Positions 32,386 to 40,360 of a DNA stretch of 64,000 nt are shown here, one piece after another; the stretch's first letter is position 1; the number at the start of each line of letters is the position of its first letter. The DNA is from Sphaerisporangium viridialbum. Lineage in GTDB: Bacteria > Actinomycetota > Actinomycetes > Streptosporangiales > Streptosporangiaceae. Location of the stretch: positions 9,114,001-9,178,000 of the forward strand of contig NZ_CP187232.1 of the NCBI RefSeq assembly GCF_049674955.1, given 5' to 3'. The position numbers were made by a program, and so were the translations under genes. The notes below the pieces were generated by a model, which saw nothing but the letters and a program-made list of their open reading frames with translations, was not told the origin of the DNA and did no database searches.

Positions 32386-33396
32386 TCAGTTCGTGCGGTC
32401 GGTGGTGCCCCAGAACCATTCGATCTTGGCGGTGCTCCTGCGCCGCTCGATCCACTCGGCGAAGAGCCGCCGCTCTATCTGGTCCCGCACGGTGCCGTCG
32501 AGGACGGCGGGCACGATGGCCAGCACCTTGAACAGCGCGGGGCCGTCCTTGGTCTCAACCGGCCCGACGACCGTGCCGGGGTCCGCCCCGAACACCTGAC
32601 CGGCCGCCTCCGTGTCCAGCTCTCCCCTTCGCAGCGTGACGAAGATCGGCCCCGACGTGGCCGTGCCGTCGGCGAACGCCCGCTCGGCGGCCACGAGGAA
32701 GTCCTCGGGCTTCGCCGCGAACCCGGACCGGGTTCCCTCGCCGGCGTCCAGCGTCACCTGTACGACGCGCGCGACGTCGAGCTCGTGGCCGTGCTCGGCG
32801 AACCACTGCTCCACCAGCCCGGCCGACACCCGCTCGCGCAGCCGCGCGACCGACGCCTCGGTCGCGACCAGCTCCTCCAGCTCCCGATGCGAGAGGCTGT
32901 TGCGGTCCATCCACGCCCGGGTCGCCTCGCCCGTCATGAGCCCCCGTGCCCGGCGGAACGCGTTCATGGCGTCCTGGAGCTCCGCGTCGGTGAAGCGCTC
33001 GGGCGACTCCTCCAGGGCCTCCCGTAGGAGGCCGTCGCCGACGAGGCGATCGGCCGTCCTGGACTCGTCCCAGATGAAGTCCAGGCACGCGATGGCCCTG
33101 GCGACCGGGGTGTCGACGCCGTTGACCCGCAGCAGCAGGTGCTCGGCGGCCCGGTGGACGCCGCGCAGCGGCCACGGCAGGGCGGTCTCGGGGCACCACG
33201 ACAGCGAGACCGTGGCACCGCTCCCGTCCTTGAGAAGCAGGGCGTGGTGCAGCGAGCCGTCGTACTCCTCCCGCTGCCTGATCAGGCGCGCCCGTACCCC
33301 CGGATGGTCCGCCCGGAACGCCTCCAGGTCCCGCTCGGCCGTGCCGCCGCTGAGCAGGCCGACCGCGTCGGCCAGTGTCCGCCCGTCCACCGTCAC
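32386..33396 (-). CDS. PpiC-related RiPP maturation protein
   Basis: 336 residues from GTG 33396, overlapping the ATP-grasp stop by 4 bp (GTGA). The C-terminal ~130 residues look like a parvulin (PpiC) prolyl-isomerase-related domain: RVSAGLVEQWFAEHGHELDV, DFLVAAERAFADGTATSGPI, VFGADPGTVVGPVETKDGPA and LFKVLAIVPAVLDGTVRDQI. Residues 100-190 are helical (ELQDAMNAFRRARGLMTGEA, SHRELEELVATEASVARLRE), as in SurA-like chaperones. It matches the kind of PpiC-related putative peptide-maturation protein found beside ATP-grasp RiPP ligases. Chaperoning or presenting the precursor is inferred; no enzymatic activity is evident. Confidence 0.7.
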   Translation of the reverse strand: MTVDGRTLADAVGLLSGGTAERDLEAFRADHPGVRARLIRQREEYDGSLHHALLLKDGSGATVSLSWCPETALPWPLRGVHRAAEHLLLRVNGVDTPVARAIACLDFIWDESRTADRLVGDGLLREALEESPERFTDAELQDAMNAFRRARGLMTGEATRAWMDRNSLSHRELEELVATEASVARLRERVSAGLVEQWFAEHGHELDVARVVQVTLDAGEGTRSGFAAKPEDFLVAAERAFADGTATSGPIFVTLRRGELDTEAAGQVFGADPGTVVGPVETKDGPALFKVLAIVPAVLDGTVRDQIERRLFAEWIERRRSTAKIEWFWGTTDRTN

Positions 33397-34367
33397 TTCT
33401 CTCTTCCCGACGCGAGCAGATCGCCGATCGCCGCGCAGATGGGCAGGCCCGTCGCGGCCTCGATCCACAGGAACTGCCCGTTCGGATTGATCTCGAGGAA
33501 GACATAGCGGCCGTCCGGCGTCAGGATCAGGTCGATCGCGCCATACGTCAGCCCGAGCCCCTCGACCAGCGCCATGCAGCGCTGGGAGATCTCCTCGGGC
33601 AGGTCGTGGACCCGGATCGGCGTGGCGCCAGGATCGTAGTGGCGCCAGTCGTACTTCGTGTGGTTGCTCACCTGGGAGTGGATCTCGGCGGCGAAGACCG
33701 ACGTCCCGACCACGGTCACCCGGATCTCGACCCGCTTGGGCACGTAGGCCTGCACGATGACCGGGCAGTAGCGCAGCGCGTCGGCGTATCCGGTGTCGGC
33801 CGTGGACACGGGCGCCGCGAACCGGCCGAACCGCTCTCCCTGGCCTTCCAGCCGGTTGCCGTGCACCGGCTTGGTGATCACGCGTCCCTCGTGCCGGTCG
33901 TAGAAGTCGAGGAAGCTCTCGGGGTCGGTCGTGACCAGGGTCGCGGGAAGCTCGAAGCCCAGCAGGCGGGCCTGTTCGAGCTGGTACGGCTTGCGCGCGG
34001 CGCGGTCGATCACGGGCCGGGACGCGGGGACCGCGAGGCAGTCGAGGCTGTCCCACAGGCTGTCGGAGACGGCGCGGAGCTCGTCCTGGATGTAGCCCGC
34101 GTAGGCGTAGGGCGCGACCTCCGGATGTGCGACCGGGTTCAGCGGCCTCCGGTACCAGAACGCCGTCAGCTCGTCGAGGAGGATCCGGCGGCCACCGGCG
34201 TGGAGCACCCGGGCCGTCGACCCGGTGCCCGAGTGGCTGATCTCCAGGCGGGCTTCGGTGGGATAGAAGGACGGATCGAAGACGACGACGTCGGCTCCGC
34301 CGGCCGTGAGGAACTGCACGACCCGGTCGGCATGCTCGTCACCGTCGCAGGTCAGTACGAGGATCAT
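33393..34367 (-). CDS. ATP-grasp RiPP maturase (graspetide/MvdD-like ligase)
   Basis: 324 residues from ATG 34367, after GGGGAGG. The N-terminal pre-ATP-grasp domain begins MILVLTCDGDEHADRVVQFL. The ATP-grasp domain has the nucleotide-binding Lys in EGRVITKPVHGNRL, VIVQAYVPKRVEIRVTVVGT, and the metal-binding RYVFLEINPNGQFLWIEAA. Ligases of this family join Asp/Glu side chains of a precursor to Ser/Thr/Lys side chains as macrolactones or lactams. It lies between a 48-aa precursor gene and a PpiC-related gene. Confidence 0.88.
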   Translation of the reverse strand: MILVLTCDGDEHADRVVQFLTAGGADVVVFDPSFYPTEARLEISHSGTGSTARVLHAGGRRILLDELTAFWYRRPLNPVAHPEVAPYAYAGYIQDELRAVSDSLWDSLDCLAVPASRPVIDRAARKPYQLEQARLLGFELPATLVTTDPESFLDFYDRHEGRVITKPVHGNRLEGQGERFGRFAAPVSTADTGYADALRYCPVIVQAYVPKRVEIRVTVVGTSVFAAEIHSQVSNHTKYDWRHYDPGATPIRVHDLPEEISQRCMALVEGLGLTYGAIDLILTPDGRYVFLEINPNGQFLWIEAATGLPICAAIGDLLASGREK

Positions 34368-34386
34368 CTCTGTGCCTCCCCGGCAC

Positions 34387-34417
34387 GCGGGGGCGCGTCG
34401 CTCGGACGCGCCCCCGC
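34387..34417 (-). terminator. Attenuator-like hairpin between precursor and ligase genes
   Basis: A perfect 13-bp stem (34387-34399 with 34405-34417) and a 5-nt loop sit 6 bases after the precursor stop and before the ligase Shine-Dalgarno. Such hairpins commonly let the precursor mRNA exceed the enzyme mRNA by partial termination or 3'-end protection. There is no U-tract. Confidence 0.6.
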
Positions 34418-34422
34418 ACCGA

Positions 34423-34569
34423 TCAGGAGTCGCCGGAGGTGTGGCTGTGGTTGCCGTGGATCTCGATGACCTGGCTCTTCGCGCCGCCGCTGACCTGAAG
34501 AAGCTGCGCCTCGTCGAGCTCGGGGCCAACGGCCGCGATGTCGTCGAAGGAAGTCCGCGTCTTGCTCAT
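34423..34569 (-). CDS. RiPP precursor peptide, 48 aa
   Basis: ATG 34569 follows AAGGGTGGG; the stop is at 34425-34423. The leader (MSKTRTSFDD then IAAVGPELDEAQLLQVSGG) ends in a double-Gly motif preceded by the helical LDEAQLLQV pattern of many peptide leaders. The 19-residue C-terminal core begins AKSQVIEIHG and ends NHSHTSGDS; it is rich in His, Ser and Thr with acidic residues Glu36 and Asp47 as possible linkage sites to Lys31, Ser or Thr. The gene is too short for usual gene calling but is immediately upstream of the ATP-grasp ligase. The exact linkages are unknown. Confidence 0.8.
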   Translation of the reverse strand: MSKTRTSFDDIAAVGPELDEAQLLQVSGGAKSQVIEIHGNHSHTSGDS

Positions 34570-34753
34570 GCGATTCCCACCCTTTATGTAAGACGGAGCA
34601 CCCTTTGTGCCCCGTTCCCCATGAGGAACTTAGGGGGGCGAGGTAGCGCTGGGCGTCCCTCGTGCGGGTGATCGTCGCTCATCCGTGAGACGGACAGGCA
34701 GGTCACCGTACCCGGGGAGGGCGGCGGGCTCGCACGGAAGGCGGAGGCGCGGG

Positions 34754-36091
34754 TCAGCGCACCCGCGCGGCGACCCAGGGGCTCACCCGGACGACCCCGG
34801 CGAGGTTCTTGGTGTACACCGGCGCGATCTTGACGACGTCACCCGTGTGCGGCGCGTGCAGCATCTTGCCGTCGCCCCAGTAGATCGCCACGTGAGAGAT
34901 ATAGCCGGGGTTGGTCGGATCGTTACGCCAGAACAGCAGATCGCCCGGCTGCGCCTGCGAGAGCGGCACCTGGGGGCCGGTGACCCACTGCTGGTGGGTC
35001 ACCCGGGGCATGCGCACCCCCGCCTGGGCGAACGCCCACTGCACGAGGCCCGAGCAGTCGAAGGAGTCGGGGCCTTCCGCGCCCCAGACGTACGGCCGGC
35101 CGAGCTTGCCGACGGCGGCCGTGAGCGCCACGCGGAGCTGGTCGGCCGACATGAACGAGCTGGCCGGCCAGGTGGTGCGCGCCTGCGCGGGAGGGGTGAG
35201 CACCGGGTTGATGAGAGCGACCTGGCTGCCCTTGGGGAGGATCTTCAGAAGCGAGAGGCGGAGCCGCGTGGAGTCGACGCCGGGCGCGCTCACCACCAGG
35301 GCGTTGCGCTCAGGGATGCCGAGCGACGTCGCGACCTGCTGGGAGACCACGGCGTTGATCAGCCCCATGCCCATCGTCGCGTACGCGCCGACGCGGAGCT
35401 TCCTGCCGCCTCCGTTGACGGTGGAGCCGAGCGCCACGCCGCCGTCGTTGCCCAGGGTGAACGACACCGCGATGTCGCCCGCCGCGACGCTGTTCCACAG
35501 GGCGTCCGACCGCGCGGTGGAGCGCGGGGTGTACGCGCGGAACGTCGAGGGGTCGACCCCCATGGTCTGCACGCGCTTGCCGTCCATCATGACGTCGGCG
35601 GCGCTGACGACCTCGACCGCCTTGACGCCCTTGCGGGCCTTGACCCGCCGGACGGCGGCGGCAGAGAGCGGACGCGGCGTCACCACGAACAGGTGCGGCT
35701 TGCGCAGCTCGGTCAGCGGCGCCACCTGGGTCTGCCCGGCGGGGGCGGGAAGGTCTCTGGTGGCCGCGACGTAGCCGGTGTCGCGCGCAGGGAGCTGCCT
35801 GCGGGGAGCCGGCTCGGCGACCTGCGCCTGCTGCTGCCGGAGCTCGCCGAGGACCATGAGGTCGGCCGCGAGCACCGCCACGAGCCCGACGGCGATGGCA
35901 GGGACGACCCGGCGCAGCAGCCGGGGCACCGGGCGCCGGCGACGCCTGAGACGGGGAACCGGGCCGGGGCGGTAGCCGAGATCCTCCCGCGCCTCCGCCA
36001 GCGCGCCGCCCAGGTAGTCGCGGACACCGCTCAGACCCCGGGTGAGGCTCTTTCGGACGACGGTCGTACCACGCGGTCGCCGATCGAGCAC
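34754..36091 (-). CDS. NlpC/P60 cell-wall peptidase, membrane-anchored
   Basis: 445 residues. A cytoplasmic Arg-rich N-terminus precedes one membrane helix (VVPAIAVGLVAVLAADLMVL). A middle extracellular domain (VRRVKARKGVKAVEVVSAAD, GVALGSTVNGGGRKLRVGAY) is unassigned. The C-terminal NlpC/P60 domain (about 320-445) has the catalytic Cys in DSFDCSGLVQWAFAQAG, the His in GYISHVAIYWGDG and a third polar site near MLHAPHTGDVV. Such enzymes cut D-Glu/meso-DAP bonds in peptidoglycan stems. Confidence 0.9.
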   Translation of the reverse strand: MLDRRPRGTTVVRKSLTRGLSGVRDYLGGALAEAREDLGYRPGPVPRLRRRRRPVPRLLRRVVPAIAVGLVAVLAADLMVLGELRQQQAQVAEPAPRRQLPARDTGYVAATRDLPAPAGQTQVAPLTELRKPHLFVVTPRPLSAAAVRRVKARKGVKAVEVVSAADVMMDGKRVQTMGVDPSTFRAYTPRSTARSDALWNSVAAGDIAVSFTLGNDGGVALGSTVNGGGRKLRVGAYATMGMGLINAVVSQQVATSLGIPERNALVVSAPGVDSTRLRLSLLKILPKGSQVALINPVLTPPAQARTTWPASSFMSADQLRVALTAAVGKLGRPYVWGAEGPDSFDCSGLVQWAFAQAGVRMPRVTHQQWVTGPQVPLSQAQPGDLLFWRNDPTNPGYISHVAIYWGDGKMLHAPHTGDVVKIAPVYTKNLAGVVRVSPWVAARVR

Positions 36092-36220
36092 GTTCCACCC
36101 CTTTCGCCCTGGTATCTCACGTCGAGCGGTGTCGCACGCCAGGCGTACGTCGTCCCATCAGTGCCTGATTGTCCCGAACTTCGACCCCCGATGTCCGGTG
36201 ATTCTCCCTTAATCAGTCTC

Positions 36221-36249
36221 GATCCGCCGAAGCGGCGCTCCGGCGGATC
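36221..36249 (-). terminator. Hairpin downstream of greA
   Basis: Perfect 9-bp arms GATCCGCCG (36221-36229) and CGGCGGATC (36241-36249), 37 bases past the greA stop. Probable intrinsic terminator without a U-tract. Confidence 0.5.
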
Positions 36250-36286
36250 ATGTCACAGGGTCGGACGTGGGTGTCGAAGGGGTGGG

Positions 36287-36790
36287 TCAGTTGCCGATGT
36301 ACGGCACCGCCTCAAGGATCTCCACGGTGTTCTGCCTGCCGTTGGGCAGCGTATAGGTGGCCCTCTCACCGATCTTCTTGCCGTTGATCGCGGCACCGAG
36401 CGGGGAGCGGGGCGAGTAGACGTCGATCGGGGCGCCGCTCTCCTCGCGGGAGGCCAGCAGGAAGGTGACCTCCTCGTCGTCGTCACCGTCGAACCGTATG
36501 GTCACGGTCATTCCGGGGCCGACAACGCCTTCCGCACGCGGGGCTTCGCCCACTCTCGCCTGGTCGAGGAGCTGGCGGAGCTGGAGGATGCGGCCCTCCA
36601 TCTTGCCCTGCTCCTCCTTGGCGGCGTGATATCCGCCGTTCTCCTTGAGGTCTCCCTCTTCGCGAGCGGCTTCGATCTTCTTGGCGATGTCGACACGCCC
36701 GGGCCCCGAGAGATACTCAAACTCCGCCCTCAGGCGGTCGTACGCCTCCTGCGTCAACCAGGTGACGTTCTCTTCGCGGGAGTCGACCAC
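36287..36790 (-). CDS. greA: Transcription elongation factor GreA
   Basis: 167 residues. The N-terminal coiled-coil (WLTQEAYDRLRAEFEYLSGP, EAAREEGDLKENGGYHAAKE with the acidic tip) inserts into the RNA polymerase secondary channel to stimulate transcript cleavage. The C-terminal FKBP-like domain (DVYSPRSPLGAAINGKKIGE) docks on polymerase. Slightly longer than typical through an N-terminal extension. Confidence 0.96.
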   Translation of the reverse strand: MVDSREENVTWLTQEAYDRLRAEFEYLSGPGRVDIAKKIEAAREEGDLKENGGYHAAKEEQGKMEGRILQLRQLLDQARVGEAPRAEGVVGPGMTVTIRFDGDDDEEVTFLLASREESGAPIDVYSPRSPLGAAINGKKIGERATYTLPNGRQNTVEILEAVPYIGN

Positions 36791-36846
36791 GGGTTCTCCT
36801 TGCGTACTCGTGAGAGTTGCGAGCGTTCGAATTCGGGGAGACTAAC

Positions 36847-36874
36847 AAATTAACCCCGCCGAACGCTTTCCCAA
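36847..36874 (-). promoter_or_regulatory. Probable greA promoter
   Basis: Minus strand TTGGGA (36874-36869) and TAATTT (36852-36847) are 16 bp apart, giving a leader of about 50 bases before greA. It begins just inside the gap after the DUF4307 gene. Confidence 0.4.
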
Positions 36875-36879
36875 AAGTC

Positions 36880-37317
36880 TCATTGTACGAGATAGCAGTA
36901 CTGCACGTGGCCCGAAGTGGCCCGGGCGCTGGTCTCCAGGCGCTCCGTCAGCTGGACATCCGCCTGCCCGGCGGGGAGTGTCACGTCGCGGGTGCCCACC
37001 TCGACGTGGTCGGTGTCGGTGGCCCGCAGCCTGCACACCGCCGCGCGGTCGGCGGCCTTGTGCGCCTGGAAGGTTATCGTGATCGAGCTCGGCCCGCCCA
37101 CCTGGAAAGCGATCACTTCGGTCATCACGTCAGGATTTCCCCTGGCGGACATCATGACGTAACCCCAGCCACCCATCGCGATCGCGATAAAGATCCCGAT
37201 GATGAGGAAGGCAATGGATCTCCCGCCCCGTCCGAAGCGTCCCGGACGGTCGGGAAAGGAGTCCGGGGTCCCGAGGACCGGCCCTGCCGCGCCCGAACCG
37301 ACACCACTATCGGCCAT
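36880..37317 (-). CDS. DUF4307 membrane protein
   Basis: 145 residues from ATG 37317. A Gly/Pro-rich cytoplasmic N-terminus, one membrane helix (SIAFLIIGIFIAIAMGGWGY) and an extracytoplasmic beta-rich domain (VGGPSSITITFQAHKAADRA, HVEVGTRDVTLPAGQADVQL) match DUF4307, a family usually encoded beside mca in actinobacteria. Function unknown. Upstream open frame to 37461 runs into the mca control region. Confidence 0.82.
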   Translation of the reverse strand: MADSGVGSGAAGPVLGTPDSFPDRPGRFGRGGRSIAFLIIGIFIAIAMGGWGYVMMSARGNPDVMTEVIAFQVGGPSSITITFQAHKAADRAAVCRLRATDTDHVEVGTRDVTLPAGQADVQLTERLETSARATSGHVQYCYLVQ

Positions 37318-37451
37318 CGCGGAATCTCCCAGCGGTCCCTCGTCGTTGCACGAGACAATTGTCCCCTGCGGGGGCTCCGCCCTGCGCGTCGCCCCAGGAG
37401 AAACTAGCCTCTCGGGGGAGCTGTCCTGGACAACTGAGGAGAAACCGAGCC

Positions 37452-38336
37452 GTGAGTGCACCGCTGAGGCTGATGGCCGTACACGCGCACCCTGACGACG
37501 AGTCGAGCAAGGGAGCCGCCACGATGGCGCGCTACGTGGCCGAAGGCGTCGACGTGCTGGTCTGCACCTGTACCGGTGGTGAACGAGGCTCGATCCTCAA
37601 CCCCAAGATGGAGCGGCCCGACATCTTGGAGAACATCACCGAGGTGCGGCGCGAGGAGATGGAGAAGGCGCGCGAGATCCTCGGCGTCGAGCAGAGCTTC
37701 CTCGGCTTCGTCGACTCCGGCCTGCCCGAGGACGAGAGCGAGCCGCTGCCCGAGGGGTGCTTCGCGCTCCAGCCGCTGGAGGTCGCGGCGGCTCCGCTGG
37801 TCGCCGCCGTGCGCGCGTTCAAGCCGCACGTGATCCTGACCTACGACGACGACGGCGGCTACCCGCACCCCGACCACATCATGACGAACAAGATCTCCGT
37901 CGAGGCCTTCGAGGCGGCCGGCGACCCCGACCGCTACCCCGGCGCGGGCGACCCGTGGCAGCCGCTCAAGCTCTACTACCACATGGGCTTCACCCGTGAG
38001 CGGTTCGAGGCGCTCCACGAGGCCATGACCGACCGGGGCATCGGCTCGCCGTACGGCGACTGGATCGCCCGCTGGGAGGACCGCCCGCAGAAGTGGGAGA
38101 TCACCACGCGCGTACCGTGTGGCGACTACTTCGAGACCCGCGACCTGGCGCTCCTCGCGCACGCCACCCAGATCGACCCGGACGGCTTCTTCTTCGTCTG
38201 CCCGCGCGACCTGCAGCGGGAGATCTGGCCCACCGAGGACTACCACCTCGCCCGGTCGCTGGTCGACACCGCGCTGCCCGAGGACGACCTGTTCGCGGGC
38301 ATCCACGCGGGCGAGGTCTCACGCGCCCACCAGTAA
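37452..38336 (+). CDS. mca: Mycothiol S-conjugate amidase
   Basis: 294 residues from GTG 37452. Zn-dependent amidase of the PIG-L/LmbE fold that cleaves mycothiol adducts of toxins so that mercapturates can be exported. Zn ligands are in LMAVHAHPDDESSKGAAT and DGGYPHPDHIMTN; TCTGGERGSILNPKMERPD is characteristic. Presence of Mca implies mycothiol as the main thiol, supporting an actinobacterial host. Confidence 0.95.
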   Translation: MSAPLRLMAVHAHPDDESSKGAATMARYVAEGVDVLVCTCTGGERGSILNPKMERPDILENITEVRREEMEKAREILGVEQSFLGFVDSGLPEDESEPLPEGCFALQPLEVAAAPLVAAVRAFKPHVILTYDDDGGYPHPDHIMTNKISVEAFEAAGDPDRYPGAGDPWQPLKLYYHMGFTRERFEALHEAMTDRGIGSPYGDWIARWEDRPQKWEITTRVPCGDYFETRDLALLAHATQIDPDGFFFVCPRDLQREIWPTEDYHLARSLVDTALPEDDLFAGIHAGEVSRAHQ

Positions 38337-38350
38337 GGCGAAAGCCCCCG

Positions 38351-38394
38351 GGCGGCAGGTCACCAGCCTGCCGCCGCAGGGGGTGGCGCCCCCT
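38351..38394 (+). terminator. Double hairpin after mca
   Basis: GGCGGCAGG/CCTGCCGCC (38351-38375) is followed at once by AGGGGG/CCCCCT (38378-38394). They lie between the mca stop and the next small gene. Confidence 0.5.
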
Positions 38395-38411
38395 GGTGGC
38401 AGACTTGACAG

Positions 38412-38672
38412 GTGACTGATTTCACCGCACACGCCGCTGCCTCCCTGCCGGGAGCCGCCGCTCCGGCCGCCGCGGTCGGCCCCGGCCTCATCGGCTTCCT
38501 CGTGGTCGCCGCGATCGGCGTCGCGCTGTACCTCCTGGTGAAGTCGATGAACAGGCAGATCTCCAAGATCGAGGTCCCCAGCGAAGCCGAGCTGGGCAAG
38601 CGCGAAGCCGAGCCGGGCACGCCCGAATCCGGCGAGCAGGAAGCCCACCCACGACCCAACGGGACCCGCTGA
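38412..38672 (+). CDS. Small membrane protein, hypothetical
   Basis: 86 residues from GTG 38412. One membrane helix (GLIGFLVVAAIGVALYLLV) is followed by a basic patch (KSMNRQISKIE) and an acidic, Pro-rich cytoplasmic tail. Similar small proteins follow mca in other actinobacteria, as I recall. Function unknown. Confidence 0.65.
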   Translation: MTDFTAHAAASLPGAAAPAAAVGPGLIGFLVVAAIGVALYLLVKSMNRQISKIEVPSEAELGKREAEPGTPESGEQEAHPRPNGTR

Positions 38673-38701
38673 GCGCTGTGGTCCACGAGAGGATCCCCCA
38701 C

Positions 38702-39019
38702 ATGGACCACGCGATCGAGGTAACCGACAACCCGGACGCCAAGCGCTTCGAGATCACGGTCGACGGCAAGCTGGGCGGGTTCGCGGAGTACCACCGCCTC
38801 ACCGGCCGGCTCGTCTTCACCCACACCGAGGTGGACGACGCGTTCGAGGGGCAGGGGCTCGGAAGCCGCCTGGTGCACGACGCGCTGGACTCGGCGCGCG
38901 CCGCCGGACTGTCGGTGGTGCCGCGCTGTCCCTTCGTCGCGCGCTACATCGAGCGCCACCCCGAGTACCGCGACCTCGTGGCCGGGCACCGTCCTGACGC
39001 GGCGGAGCCCACCGGCTGA
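38702..39019 (+). CDS. GNAT-type N-acetyltransferase (YidJ-like)
   Basis: About 105 residues from ATG 38702, which follows GAGAGGA; a GTG at 38678 is an alternative. It matches the small single-domain acetyltransferase family: GFAEYHRLTGRLVFTHTEVD, then the acetyl-CoA loop FEGQGLGSRLVHDALDSARA and VVPRCPFVARYIERHPEYRD. The substrate is unknown, perhaps a protein N-terminus or small amine. Confidence 0.85.
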   Translation: MDHAIEVTDNPDAKRFEITVDGKLGGFAEYHRLTGRLVFTHTEVDDAFEGQGLGSRLVHDALDSARAAGLSVVPRCPFVARYIERHPEYRDLVAGHRPDAAEPTG

Positions 39020-39023
39020 CGCG

Positions 39024-40163
39024 TCACTCAGGCGCCCACGCGCGCTCCAGCGCCTTCGGCAGGCCCCACCAGCCGAGCGGGGTGAGTATCGCCTTGTCGT
39101 CCACGATGCCGAGCCGCTGCCACAGCGGCGTGACCGAGGTGAAAAGCGCCTCGGTGGTCTCCAGGTCTTCGGGGTCGTCCATCTCGACGTCGATGTCCTC
39201 GGACTCGGCGACGAACCTCGCGATGCGCTCGGGCGAGGCCAGCACGCCGGGGCCGCGCCGCGCGAGCGCGATGACCGCGGCGAGCCAGTCGGCGTGGTGG
39301 ATGGTGCAGATGGCGGCCAGCGCGGCGTCCTCCTGGCTCAGCTCGCCTTCCAGGTCCCAGAACTGGTGCTCGTCCTCGTCCTGCAGGTCGGAGACGGGCG
39401 AGGCGATGCCCGCCGCCACCATGAGCCACAGCTCGGTGTCGCTCTCGGGAAGCGGGCCGCCGTCGAGGCCCGCGCAGGCCTTGAGCACGGTGCCCGGGTA
39501 CCCCGGCTCCCCCAGGACCACGCGGAGCCGCCGGGCCGCGGTGTCCAGGTCGTCCTCGGGGCACGGCGGCTCGGGAAGGTCGGCGAGCACGCGGTGCAGC
39601 TCGCTGAGCGCGAACGCCTCCTCCTCGTCCCAGGAGGCGAACAGCCCCTCGTCCAGCTCGTCGCCGACCGCGATGCTGGGCACCCGCCCGTCGGGAAGCG
39701 CGGTGGACAGCCAGCGGTCCTGGATGCCCTCGTAGACCTCGCGGGCCTCTGAGTCGCCCGCCACGAGCCGGTCGGGGTCGATGTCGCCACCGCTGACGTG
39801 CTGCTCCAGATGGGCCACGAGCCGCTCGTACAGCTCGGCCGCCACCGGGCCGCGCTCGCCCTCCTCCGGCCAGACGAAATAGCTGCGGGTGATGAGGATG
39901 GGCTCGGTGCCGGTGGACTCCAGCCACCGCTGGACGTCCCCGACCGTCGCCACGCCGGCCTCGATGCCGGTGAGCGTGGCCTTGGCGGAGTCCCAGAAGG
40001 CGGCCGACAGGGGGTTGCCCGCCGCCAGCATCGCGCGGCGGAGGTCGGGTATGGCCACCAGCGCCTGGCCACTCGGCAGCGCGAGCAGTGCCCGGGCGAC
40101 ATCTCGCCGGGTCAGGCGGGCGGCGGGCCGGCCCGCGTGCTCGCTGACGAAGTCCAGATCCAT
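39024..40163 (-). CDS. Hypothetical acidic protein, conserved actinobacterial type
   Basis: About 379 residues from ATG 40163 (MDLDFVSEHAGRPAARLTRR). All-soluble, acidic and helical; repeated segments such as ALSELHRVLADLPEPPCPED, WLAAVIALARRGPGVLASPE and LTPLGWWGLPKALERAW suggest a helical-repeat scaffold. The same style of protein occurs in many actinomycetes without known function. Its frame is open further upstream but lacks a start with better support. Confidence 0.7.
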   Translation of the reverse strand: MDLDFVSEHAGRPAARLTRRDVARALLALPSGQALVAIPDLRRAMLAAGNPLSAAFWDSAKATLTGIEAGVATVGDVQRWLESTGTEPILITRSYFVWPEEGERGPVAAELYERLVAHLEQHVSGGDIDPDRLVAGDSEAREVYEGIQDRWLSTALPDGRVPSIAVGDELDEGLFASWDEEEAFALSELHRVLADLPEPPCPEDDLDTAARRLRVVLGEPGYPGTVLKACAGLDGGPLPESDTELWLMVAAGIASPVSDLQDEDEHQFWDLEGELSQEDAALAAICTIHHADWLAAVIALARRGPGVLASPERIARFVAESEDIDVEMDDPEDLETTEALFTSVTPLWQRLGIVDDKAILTPLGWWGLPKALERAWAPE

Positions 40164-40360
40164 GCTCACGCCCCGTGAGCCTACGCCCATGTCTCCGAAC
40201 GTGACAGCGTGGCCATCGCTCGCACGCCGCGATGGGCGGGGCGGACCGGTCCGCCGTCCGCGATACGACACGTCAGGACGGGACGAAAGGCCCTAGCCGT
40301 GACCTCCGAAGTGGGCAAAGGGTGAAATGAGGAGTTTGCTTCGCACCCGAGGAGGGGGCC

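Noticed and set aside
36790..37461. 193-aa form of the DUF4307 protein starting near 37461
   Set aside because: The extra 48 residues run through the divergent mca RBS and promoter area; ATG 37317 has GGGAG upstream and gives the normal family length.
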